Shown piece after piece: positions 38,373 to 50,300 of a stretch of DNA of 64,000 bases (position 1 is its first letter; every line of letters begins with the position of its first letter). Under the pieces are notes generated by a model. That model saw only the letters and a program-made list of their open reading frames with translations. It was not told where the DNA came from and ran no database searches. This stretch comes from Phlebotomus papatasi (taxonomy: Eukaryota; Arthropoda; Insecta; Diptera; Psychodidae). The stretch is from positions 65,224,001 to 65,288,000 of the forward strand of contig NC_077222.1 of the NCBI RefSeq assembly GCF_024763615.1. The letters run 5' to 3'. A program made the translations under genes and the position numbers.

Positions 38373-41300
38373 GTGAGTACATGAGACACTTAATCAAATT
38401 CATTAGGTAATCGAGGTAATCTGATAATTCCCTTCGATTACGAGCTATTAATATACCACCCACTCCTTACTCCCAACTCCAATCACACCAAATCACTCTG
38501 AAATAGCAGTATCTCAAGTCAAATGAGCAAATTATTAAAAATCCTCAAATGATATGGCTACGCTTCGAATATTATCAAAGCTGTTGAGATTATTCAACTG
38601 AATTAAAGACTCAAACATATTTTACTAAATATTTTGTGTTCAATATTATGAGAAATTTGGCAATTAAAGAAATTAAATAAAAATTAATAAGCTCGAAATC
38701 ATTTTTATTCAAAAACAAAAAACAAAATTTAAATAATAATTAATTAAAATAAAAACTAACAGAATCAGAGCTAACGGAGCTAACTCGTATTCGATTCGAT
38801 TTAGATTTAGAGCTGAATTTAAGAAACGTTATGAAGTAATTTTTTAATCAAATTCCTGAAAAAAATACTTGGAAAGTTTTTGTTTAACCTTTCAACCCTT
38901 TAAGGACGATTGGAACACTGGTGTCCCATAAAGAAAATATTTTTTCTGACTACCTAAAGTTATTTTTTTCTTATGCCTGTACATAGGGTAAAGTGATACA
39001 AGTTGGACATAGTGTTACAAGTTGGACATGGCATTTTTTTAATAAGTACAGTACAAAATTAGTTTTTAAGCACAAGGAACCAAATTATAAAACTAAAGCA
39101 TTAAAAATATACAAATAAAAATGAAGTACTAAATTTACCAAGAAAAAGAGTCCTGTCCAACTTGTGCCACTTTACCCTAATTGTAAAGTAGAAGGTTGAA
39201 GGAATCTAGAATATTTTTTTGCAAGTCTCTAGCTATTTGCTATGTAGTAAATATTTAAGCTCAAAAATGGCGAATTTCTCAAATTCATAATTTATTTAAT
39301 TTATTTTTTATACTTCCAATTTTTTTAAGCAAAACCCTTTTGGCAATAAAAACTACAATACTCATACGTAATATTTTTCATTAAAGTGAAAAATATAATT
39401 CATTGGTATTGTCAGAAAAATTACTTAAATTTTTGGGCTATTTTTGTCCCTATCATTCATAGAGGCAAAAAATACACTAGGGGGAACTGGGGCAGTAGTA
39501 ATCTGGGGTAGTTGTAAACACTGTGATTTTTTTCATTAATTTTAAGACTCCAGAGGATAAAACCCATAAGCATTCATAGATACCATGGGGATGTATGTCC
39601 ACAGATAAATTGGTCAATAAAATCCTAATATACTTTAAAAATAAAAATCATTTTCCTGAAAATGTTGATATTTCGATTATTTTGATCATTTGGATTTCCA
39701 CCTGGAATTTAAAAATTGTGTAAAATAATCGAAATGTAGCAATACCAGTTCTTTCCTACATCTTTTAGGATTATATTAATGCATTTACTAGAGAAATTGA
39801 GATTCTCATTATTTCAAAAGAATTAATAATTGGTCAGAAAACAGCATTTGGGGTAGATGTAATCAGGCAATTTCAATTTCACAAAATGAGTAGGTAAAAG
39901 AGCGGGAAATTGACCTTCATGCGAAATATCTATAATTCATAGATTACGAAAAAAATTGGTGGCGCTGTGTTCAATAAAAAGTCACATGATGTCAAAATAT
40001 GGGGAAAATCTATTGAAAAATGTCTTTGATATGCATGCTTTTAGTTTTTTTGCTATTTTAATTATTCTTTGTAAAAAGTGTCGTGATTTTTTGAAAAATA
40101 TACAGTCTTTATATATCTCTTAAGTAATTAAAATAATCGAAAGTGGTGCAAAGTTAATTTCAAGGGTGGGAAAAAAGGTGTTTACTTCCTCCCCAGAAAG
40201 TGGTTACTTCTACCCCAGGTATTTTGTGAAAAGAGAAAAATGCACAGGGACACAAATTTTATTTTTATGGAAAACTCAATTGTTTTCCAGCATCCGCATT
40301 ACCCTCGACGAATTGCCTATACCCAAGGGTAAAACATGAGCTAAGAAATATTTTCCAAAAAATCACGGTGTCCTTGGAAAATCACCTCAAATTCGCATGT
40401 ATCGAAAATGATTACATGTGCCCCAGTCTCCCCTAAATCAGACTCTGTTTGCTTTTCGAAGGTTAGATGTAAGACGTTTTACAAGTTTTGTTTATCGGTT
40501 TCATTTTTATTGCTGATTTTCGGTCAGCGAAAACTGTCTCGTCGTTAAAGAGTTAAGGACGATAGCAACAGCAACACTGATGTCCCAAGAACAATTTCCT
40601 ACGGACTTCCAAAATTCTATTTTGTTTTAAGAATTCGGAAAAAGTGATTTTTTCAGACCTCCAATTTTTGATTTTTATCCTTAAAGGGTTAAACCAAAAA
40701 ATCTAGGATTTAAATGAACTGACAGAAAGATGAATTATGATTAAAATCTAGATTAGAATGTCATCTATAATTAATTAATTAATTAATTATTAATTTTCGG
40801 TGCCTCCCAAAATCCCCAAAAACCAAAATCCCAAAAAAGGCAAAATCCCGGAATGTCAAAATCTTAAAAAGCCAAAATACCAAAAAGTCAAAATCTCGAA
40901 AGGAGATCATCACAAAAAGCCAAGATCGCAAAAGTCAAAATCCCGCAAAGCCAAAATCCCAAAAAGTCAATATCACAAAAGTTAAAATCCTGAACGGTCA
41001 AAGTTCTGAAAAGCCGTCATAAAAAACCGGCATCCAGAATGTCAGAATCCTACAAAGCTAAAATCTCAAAAAGCCAAAATCCCAAAAAGCCAAAAGCCCG
41101 AAAAATCAAAATTCCGAAAGCCAAAATTCAAAAAAGTGTAGAAAACCCCAATTAAACCGGAGGATTATTAATTAAATCACGACCGAGTCACCAACGTGTA
41201 TTCTAGAACTCGCGGGAGAATTATAGTTACCCATTGGAGGGCTAACCCCAGCGCAACCCCAAACGCACTCTTTGACGATCGGCGCGAGACTGCCTGAATA

Positions 41301-44300
41301 GAATAGACATGCGCATAGCCCTCCTCAAGACGTCACACCTCAAGTGACGACTTCTATCCCAGCGAGCATAGATACGAAGGTGACTATGATACTACTCTAG
41401 AGGGGACTAAATTCAAATTCAAATAAAGCCGTTGAGCGATGTTCTACAAAAGCCAATCTCTCAAAAAGTCTAAATCCAGAAAACCAAAATCCTAATACAG
41501 TAGAGTTCCTGAAATTTGAACATTTTTGGGGGGTATAGATGACATTTCTCACTCCTCAAATTTGAACAATATTTTCAAAAACATAACGGAATTCATGTAA
41601 AATTCACTTTTCCTAAATTAAAATGAACAATTTTAGAGAATATATAAATGTAATATATTGTGAAATAGATGGAATTTGTTGCGGAAGTTAATATAATACC
41701 ATAATATTGAGGAAACATCAGAGAAAAATGGCACTCTACGCAAAACTTTCTGCACATAACCTCAAATTTTACATTTTGAACTCAACCGTCGTTCAAATTT
41801 GAGGAGTTTAAATTTGAGGAACTCTACTGTACGTCCAAATCACGAATACCGAAATTCCGAGTAGACAAAATCCTGAAAAAAACACAGAAAATTCCTTTTT
41901 GCATACACAGCAAGCGCGGGTGCAGTCGTGGGAGTAGCCGCCTTATTTAATCCACTTTTAGAAATGCAGGATTTTGGCTTTCTGGAATTTGACCTGATAT
42001 CTTCATCTGACTTGTTTTTGGAACTAGTTTTTTTTTACCAGAGCCGCCCCTGATGTTTTTCAAATTAAACCACAAAATCGGATAGGCGACACAGTCTGAG
42101 CAAAAAATGATCAATGAAAAAGTCATCCTTTGCAAATCGTCAGTTAGGGTGGAATCACCAGTTCTCGCCAGTGCCCCACTTGTCGCCACTTACATTGAAA
42201 TCGCTATTTTGCGCAATTTATGAAATAAATGAGTCGCAATTTTTTTGTATTGTTTCTGCTTCTACGCATAGAATCGAAAAATAATTATTATTCGTTTTGG
42301 ATTCACGATTTTGATCACATTTTAGAGCAATATTGTAAGCAAGTGCATCGAATCCAACATCTCTTACCAAATGTACTAAGTGTCGTCAAATTTTCATCAG
42401 GCCAAAAATACCTATTTGGGTAAATAATTTGTCTATTGAATATTTAATTGCACTTGTGGAATACATAAAATTTGTATTTAGTCAATTAATATTTCATTTT
42501 ATATTATTTTTGTATAAAAATGAGGCATGGCGAGAAGTGGTAATATTCTGGAATTGATTTTACCACCTGTCGCCATATCTTTTCAATAGGCGACGCTAAC
42601 TTCACTTCGTACATTCTCAGTTGTCAAATGTGCATTGTTTACTTTCTGCAAAAGCCCCATAATTTGATTTCTCAAATAAAAGTGAAGAAAAATCATTTAA
42701 AGAGAGTAATAATAAAGTGATCACAAGGAAAGAGAAATGGTGAATGTATTCTTTTCATAGCATTGCCTAAAATAACCGAGTGTGGTTCTTTTCAAGTGGG
42801 TGGCGAGAAGTGGTTACAAATTTTACAAAACTGGCGAAAAGTGGTAAAAAGTGGCGACGAAATGGTTATTTTTGCATTATTAATAAAAATCAGTTTTTTA
42901 AGTAGTCCAGCGTTATGTTCTAGGATTATTGTTTTGACGTATCTAAAGCCAATACATCTAAGTTACTTTGTGTCAAATTTGACTTATCTTGTAGCAAGGA
43001 TTCAAAAGTTATGATTAAATGAATTTAATTTTTTCCTAAACATGGCGATAGCCGGTTATTCCACCCTAAATCAGAATTTGTCGTAACTTCCTTTTGACGA
43101 CTTTTCAGGAAACGATATTAGGTGAGATTTTTAATAATCCCACCTACTGTCGTCCAATTGAGCTCAAATTTGGCCAAAATGTGTTTCATCGCTTCCTGAT
43201 CATGAACATATGCGTGGCTAAGTTACGTTCCCGACCGTCCGGCCGGCCGTACTTTGGAGCTCAATAGCTCCTAAAGTAAAAGAGATATCGACTTGAGGTT
43301 TTCGGCAATTTTGAATACCCCCTTTTTTGTTTTCTCAATGGCTCTGCCCCTATGGCATAGATCGGACTCAAATTTTAGTATGTTATAGCTGGGCCTTAGG
43401 GCTTTCGATCAATACCAAACTTAAGGTCCCCTGATCCCCTGACCCGAGCTATAAGGGTTCAAAAAAAATTTCTTAAAATGGCCATAACTCCGGTTCTAAT
43501 TGTTAGAACTTAAAAAGTGAGGGCTTTTTGGAAAGCTCTCGTGAAATGATACTTCCTCTTCTAACATCGCAAGTTCATAAAACCACCGCTAGGGGCGCTA
43601 TTTTTAAAAAGAAGATTTTTCAATTTTCTAAGTTAAATAACTCAAAAATTCCATTGCGCATCGGGCTGAAATTTTAGTATGTTGTAGCCGCTGATTATAC
43701 CTATCAAACAAAAAAATACTTAAGTCGATCCATAGCCCTTGACCCGAGCTATAAGGGGTCAAAGTTCGTATATTGACCGGCCTCTATCTCCGGTTCTAAT
43801 TAACATATCGACCTAAATTTTGGATTTTTGGTTTCGTCTCGATGAGCACTTTCAGATGGAAGTTCAAAAATTCACCACAGGTGGCGCTGCGATAGTGTCA
43901 AAATTCATCAAAATTCAAACTCATTTTTCTCAAAAACTGCATTATGCAATTTAATCAAATTTTAGAGTGTTGTAGTCTAGTCTAGGACGTTTCCAAAATG
44001 GTGCGTAAGTTCGCTGTGGTTATGATAGAACCGGAGATATGTGGGGTCACAGTTCACGAAATTCAAAAAATCATATCTCCGGTTCTATTTGACCGATTTT
44101 GACGATTGAGGGCTTAAATGAAAGATATCACCAAATACTACAACTTTCTAAAATATTTGAACTTCGTGGGACCAACACCAGGGGCGCCACAGTCGAAAAA
44201 CCAATTTCAATATCACATAACCTCAATTATCTCGACTGTCGCTGAACCAATTTTAATGATTGCTTTGACATAATTGTAGAGGGCATTTCGTCCATACATC

Positions 44301-47300
44301 ATTTACCGATCAGATAATGCGATCTGTCCGATTTTGCCGTTTAAGTGTGAAAAAATGGACTTTTCCCATAATAACGCTTTGAAACCACTCAGATGCCAAT
44401 TTGACTACTTCTTCTCGACCAAGACACTTAAATTGGGGTTTTAATTGGAAAGTCTCACAAAATACAACAATTCTTTGATATAGTTGAAGTTCATCAAATG
44501 AACACTTGGGGCGCTCTGGTCGAAAAAACGAGTTCAGAAACAAACAACTTCGATTATCTCGGCTTCTGAGTAATCGATTAGAGATTAGATCAAGTTGTAC
44601 GGCAAAATTATAGAGAACATTCTGGTCTACATTTCACCCATATATCACTTTTCTGTCAGTCCATCCAAATCTTTGATATTTTGGTTTTAATATAAAATTT
44701 GTATAATTTCACGAATTTGATTCAAGATAACTAAATGGCGTCCCGCAACTTCAGCTCTAAATCGAATTTGCACGAATTCCGAGTTAGCTCACATTAAGAG
44801 TCTCACCTACATAAGCCGGTTAGGATTATCTGTCCCTTTCATGAGACAAGGCTTAATTTCTTATTAATCGATTTTCTCATAAATAATAAATTTTATGATA
44901 TTTATTGTACAAATACTACTGAATGTCAAGGTATCGTCAGATTTCAATGAATCTTCAATTTAATTCTGTTTATAACGATTTGGAAAACATTTATGAGAGC
45001 TTCAAAGTTATTTAATTGCTTTAATAATGGAAGTTGTTTGAGAAATATTATTCAATACCCAGAAAAATACACCTTTTCCGTTAGTAATTTTTTATTCGTT
45101 TTTAATTTAACATCTTAACAAAATTAACATAATTATTTTGAAAAATATATTTTAAACTTTGAAAAAATTAAAATAGAGAGTGTGAAAAAATCTCAACAGT
45201 TTTTTAAAGAATACTTTTACGATTATGGCATAAGTAAATTGCGTGAAAAGTAATTTGGGGAATTCTTGCAAGGATGTGGAAATCCAACAACAATGCGAAG
45301 AAATTTGCCCCAGAGACTGCAGAGCTGTACAGATCGGTCTTTATATTGCGCCAGAGGATGATGAATGCCATCCAGAACATTAGTTACTACATGATGGTGG
45401 AGGTGATTGAGCCAAATTGGCATGTTCTGCACCAGAATATGTCAACTGTGGAGAATGTTGATGATGTCCTGAGGGTTCATCAGAATTTCTTGGATGTCTG
45501 CCTCAAGAATTGTATGCTAATCAATTCGGATTTGCTGAAATCCATCACAAAATTGATGAAAATCTGCACGCACTTCTGTGATTTTATACAGGTGAGTGTT
45601 AATTGGCTAATTTGTGGGTTGCAAAACAGAGAATTATTGCCTTTTTTGTCAGAGTCATTGTGTTTGATAAATTATCTGACTTGTCTCCCCATCTTTTTCT
45701 CTATGCTGCTTTTCCATCTACTATGGCTTGGGATCTATTCCTTTTGCTCCTTCAAAAAATCAAATATTCTTTTGGGAAAAAAACCTGGGGAAATCTTTGG
45801 GGGGATTTTTTTTGTGTGGAAAAAATACGATTTTTTTTGGGGGGAATGAATAATGTGGACAGAAAGCCCAGAGATATTCCATTGATGCTGAGCTGACGTC
45901 AATGTTGAAGAGTTGTGGGTGGAATGATCTATCCGATTCGGAGTATGATATGTCAGCCAGTCAACCTAATCAGGTATTTTTTTACACATTTCTACACCTC
46001 ATAAAACAATCTCCGCAAATGCAACTCATCGTGCAATTTAAAGCACCAATCTTGCACTCAAATTTGTGCTCCAATTGTACTCTCTTCAACATCAAACACG
46101 CAACAGTTTTTTTTCTCCTCAGCAGTAGCGAACCTAGGTTATTTGGCGCCCAGGGTCGCGGGGATTCGTGTTCTAAAACCTGATACGATCTTTTAAACCC
46201 TTTAAGGTAGTACTGAATATTTACAGCACTTTTGAACAATGCGAAATTAGCACAATTCTGAAATCGCGGACTGGCATTGCAAAAACACAGGATCAAATCT
46301 CGGGTCCGGTGAAGTTTTTTTTGTCTTAAAAATGTTTTTTTTTACACGGTAAAAAATTTCAGCACATGTTTGTCCCGAAAACTAGCTCGTCCACGGACAC
46401 TATAATTTTTGGCTCAATCTTGTTCATTTTACGAGACTCAAAAAGATAATCAATATTAGTAACGAATTTTCTCGCTGCCTCTTTTTCTGGCTTAGACAAT
46501 TCCTAATCCTCCTAATTATAACCCTTTCTTGTCCTTTCATTCCCATATATATGTATATATATTAGTTTCAGCAACACGTGCCTTCTTGGCCAAGCTGAGA
46601 CTCACACCTCACCATGCTTGTTCCCGATTCCATACAGCAACTGGCACTCACATTTTATGGTTTAAAAAATAATTGTATAATTGTTAACATATAACATGTA
46701 CAAAATTTGGCATATACGATCAGTGATTCAGTGGTTTCTGCCGTTTACCTGATGAGATCGGTAGTGAAGTCGGTCGGCAGCCGCAATCAAGCATAGTGAG
46801 AGAATAAATTGAATTGAATTGAATTGAATTGAATTGAATTGAATTTGTTCCAAAACGTAGCTCGTCCACGGACACCGAAAATTTTTGGAATAAATTTGTA
46901 CCTTCTAGGAGAAACAAAAAGATACCCAATATTAGTAATGAATTTGTTCCCGACAATGGGAACAAAAAGATTCCCCATATGAGTAACGGTTTCGGTCCAA
47001 AAATTACCTCGTCCACGGATAACAAAATTTTTTGGAACAAATATATTAACAGATGTAGGAATAATATTCTTATAAAAAAAAACGTACCAATTTGTTCCTA
47101 ACAGTGGGAACAAAATAGCCGAGTGAAACAAATTCTATTCCAACTTTCAGGAACAAATTTGTATAAAACGAAATCAACTCAAATTTGTAGACATTTCACC
47201 GCATCAAAACGCTTCCAAAACAAAACTCCAACAAAATTGTAACTACTAACGGCCAAAACATTAAATACACCCTTCGTAAGCTTAAATACACGTGATTTGG

Positions 47301-50300
47301 ACCGGGAAAACGCTGTAATATCCAGTTCTATTGACTGAAATAGTTTCATATATAAACCTAAGAACAGTTTTAAACAATATTTGAGAAAATACATGAGCTA
47401 CAAAATTTATAATTTGAGGATCAGTCAAAAATTAGCTTTTTGGAAAAAAAATGCAAAAGTAGCCCCACATTCTAAAACTGATCTAATCTTTTAATAATCA
47501 TTTAATATAAGCTAAATACTATTAGTAAATATTATTAAGAGTCAGAAAAACTGAAAATAATACCGAGGGAATATTTTTGGTACGGATTTTGGTCGGTTTC
47601 CGGTGTGATGTGTTCTGAAAGGGGTTTCTTCCTTGAATATTGAAATTTTCAGCCAAATTCTACTTTTTCATATATTTTTTATTATTTTTCAAATTTCTTC
47701 TTATTATTGTTGCAATTTCATTACTTTTACTTCATTATTTTATTTAAATAAGCATGAATAAAATCATCAAATTTAGTTTTCCTCGAAGAATCCTCCTTTA
47801 ACTTTGATAAGCGCCTCACATATTCGAGGCATCCTGTTGATCAATTTCTACAAAATGTCTGAAGGAACTTTGCCCACACATCCTGAAATCTTTCCACCAA
47901 GATTGGAACTGATGTCGCGCCTAATCTCGAACCTTGTGGTCGAGAAAATCCAAGAGAATTGCAATGAGGCATACAATCGGGTGACTGGGGTGGCTAATGC
48001 ATGTAGTTTAGGACCCTGCGTTTCTCTTTCTCAAGAAGGAAACCTCTAAAAAGCTTTGAGGAATGCTTGGGATCGTTATCCTCTTGAAAAAAAAACCCAC
48101 GCCCAATAAACCGAATGCATTAGCCACGCCAGTCACCCGATTGTATGCCTCAATGCAATTCTCTTGGATTTTCTCGACCACAAGGTTCGAGATTAGGCGC
48201 GACATCAGTTCCAATCTTGGTGGAAAGATTTCAGGATGTGTGGGCAAAGTTCCTTCAGACATTTTGTAGAAATTGATCAACAGGATGCCTCGAATATGTG
48301 AGGCGCTTATCAAAGTTAAAGGAGGATTCTTCAAGGAAAACTAAATTTGATGATTTTATTCATGCTTATTTAAATAAAATAATGAAGTAAAAGTAATGAA
48401 ATTGCAACAATAATAAGAAGAAATTTGAAAAATAATAAAAAATATATGAAAAAGTAGAATTTGGCTGAAAATTTCAATATTCAAAGAAGAAACCCCTTTC
48501 AGAACACATCACACCGGAAACCGACCAAAATCCGTACCAAAAATATTCCCTCGGTATTATTTTCAGTTTTTCTGACTCTTAATAATATTTACTAATAGTA
48601 TTTAGCTTATATTAAATGATTATTAAAAGATTAGATCAGTTTTAGAATGTGGGGCTACTTTTGCATTTTTTTCCAAAAAGCTAATTTTTGACTGATCCTC
48701 AAATTATAAATTTTGTAGCTCATGTATTTTCTCAAATATTGTTTAAAACTGTTCTTAGGTTTATATATGAAACTATTTCAGTCAATAGAACTGGATATTA
48801 CAGCGTTTTCCCGGTCCAAATCACATGTATTTAAGCTTACGAAGGGTGTATTTAATGTTTGGGCCGTTAGTGTATATTTCGTGACAAAACTGCAAAGGAA
48901 AGTTTTTGGAACAAATATCTTCTCTAGATACAAATGGATTCCAAAAAAATGTGTTCCAAGGAAAACATGTTCCAATATTTTGGTCAGTGTCCAAAAGTTT
49001 TTACCGTGTACTTTGTTTTTGGTTTGTGATTTTTGTTACATTCTAAAAGTCCTTGATAATTTTTTTTTTAAAATATTCTTTTGCTGAATATATTCCAACT
49101 TTTGTTTTTTTATTGTTTTTCGATTTTCTAATTTAAAAAATCTAATATTAAATATTTCGCATATTGCAATATCGTTTTTATTTTTTTATTTTTTTGGAGT
49201 ATTCAAAAATAGTGTAAGTAATGTACAGTCTACGGCATTAAAGCTCGATATCAAATCTCGTATCCGACAAAACTTTGTTAATGTTTTTTTAATGGTTTGA
49301 GTTACTGATTTTTTTCGATTTATTGATTTTTCTCTAATATAATTTTAAATTTAGAAAAAGCCTTCATTTGAATCATATTTTGTAATATAATTCTTTTAAG
49401 TTATAAAAAATTGACGTAAAGACTGTACGTACAACTTACTAGCGTTACAAAAGTTCGATATCAAATCTCGTCTCTAATATAATTTTTTTTAATATTTATT
49501 TTTCAATGAATGATGAATCTTGGGTAACATGTTAAGATCACAATTAAAAGTGGCATTGAAAAATATTTTTTAAAGATATAATAAGTTTAATAAAGCCGAA
49601 ATTCGATACCGAGGTCTTTGAAAATAACTAAATCAGTGTTACGACTGTTACGAGTGTTTCTGAAGAGAATTACATAAATTTGTTCCTTGTCTGTTCTAGA
49701 ATGTTACTATTTAGTGAAAATTCTTTAAATATAATTTGAAAACTTCCTTAATACAAGAAAATTACGCGAGTATTTATCATGAAAACAATTATGTTTCCAT
49801 TTGGAGTAGAGAAAAATTTCCATTTGGAGCAGGTTTTGAATTACACAGTAAAAAAAAATGTGTAAAATTTTACTACTATAATCGTGCAAAATCGATTATT
49901 TTTGTTGTTTAATTTAAAAATGTTTAAAAAATGCACAAAATTTTGATAATTTATTGTCATGTGATTGAAAATTACCACTATTATAGTTAAAAAATTTTCA
50001 ACAACGTTATTTAATTTGAAAATGTGTAAAATTTTAACACTATAATAGTATGAAATCGGATAAATTAATTATTTAATTGCGATCTGTGTAAAATTTCTCA
50101 CTGTTATATTCATAAAAATTTTTCAACAATGTTTCGTGATTTAAAACTGTTTGACAAATTCTAAAAATTACCACTATTATAGTATGATTACAGTTTTTCA
50201 CATTATTATAGTGTGAAAAAATACACAACTTTATGGTATTTTTTGTCACATGATCAAAAATTAACACTATTATAGTTTGATCATAATTTTTAACACTATT

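Larger units (their letters stand above)
38896..40688. mobile_element. TTAA-type element CCCTTTAAGGA with two elements nested inside
   Basis: Left CCCTTTAAGGACGATTGGAA and right TCCTTAAAGGG; the right flank is TTAA, the left TCAA (one change). The module AACACTGGTGTCCC / AACACTGATGTCCC occurs at both sides. TTAA targets and CCCTTT ends suggest a piggyBac-like non-autonomous element. Elements at 38986-39177 and 39480-40433 inserted into it later. Confidence 0.6.
38373..45272 (+). other. GCP2 intron 1, filled with nested transposable elements
   Basis: A 6.9-kb intron with GTGAGT donor and TTGCAAG acceptor. It holds, in order, a TTAA-type element (38896-40688) that itself contains two TA-type elements, a 15-bp minisatellite interrupted by a solo LTR, a CAGTAGAG element, a 920-bp GGGTGGAAT element and a 1.7-kb GGTGAGA element. 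I see no other host gene in it. Confidence 0.85.
47245..48871. repeat. Near-perfect inverted repeat, arms about 757 bp, spacer 112 bp
   Basis: The left arm 47245-48002 is the reverse complement of 48115-48871 with only a few visible differences (for example ACACGTGATTTGG against ACACATGATTTGG). Both arms carry the 3' part of a Tc1-type transposase gene pointing outward from the centre. A transcript across it would fold into a hairpin of several hundred base pairs. Confidence 0.9.
46343..49010. mobile_element. TACACGGTAAAAA element enclosing a LINE tail and a Tc1 palindrome
   Basis: The left end is TACACGGTAAAAAATTT and the right end AAGTTTTTACCGTGTA. The word GGAACAAATTTG / AATTTGTTCC recurs many times (about 46843, 46950, 47034, 47090, 47154, 48907, 48950). 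A module CTCGTCCACGGACAC occurs at about 46385, 46861 and 47010. It lies in GCP2 intron 3. Confidence 0.55.

Noticed and set aside
40800..40985. Lysine/proline-rich ORF
   Set aside because: It is the translation of the 15-bp minisatellite.
40800..41500. CRISPR-like array of regularly spaced repeats
   Set aside because: The units are head-to-tail degenerate 15-mers without spacers, in a eukaryotic intron interrupted by a solo LTR.
45592..45862. Continuation of the GCP2 exon 2 frame beyond ...FIQ, to about 191 codons
   Set aside because: A strong GTGAGT donor follows FIQ, the family similarity stops there, and the next exon joins in phase at 45863.
48008..48334. Novel 108-codon gene on the minus strand (and its 81-codon mirror image at 47804)
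   Set aside because: Both are antisense frames of the inverted Tc1 transposase remnant.
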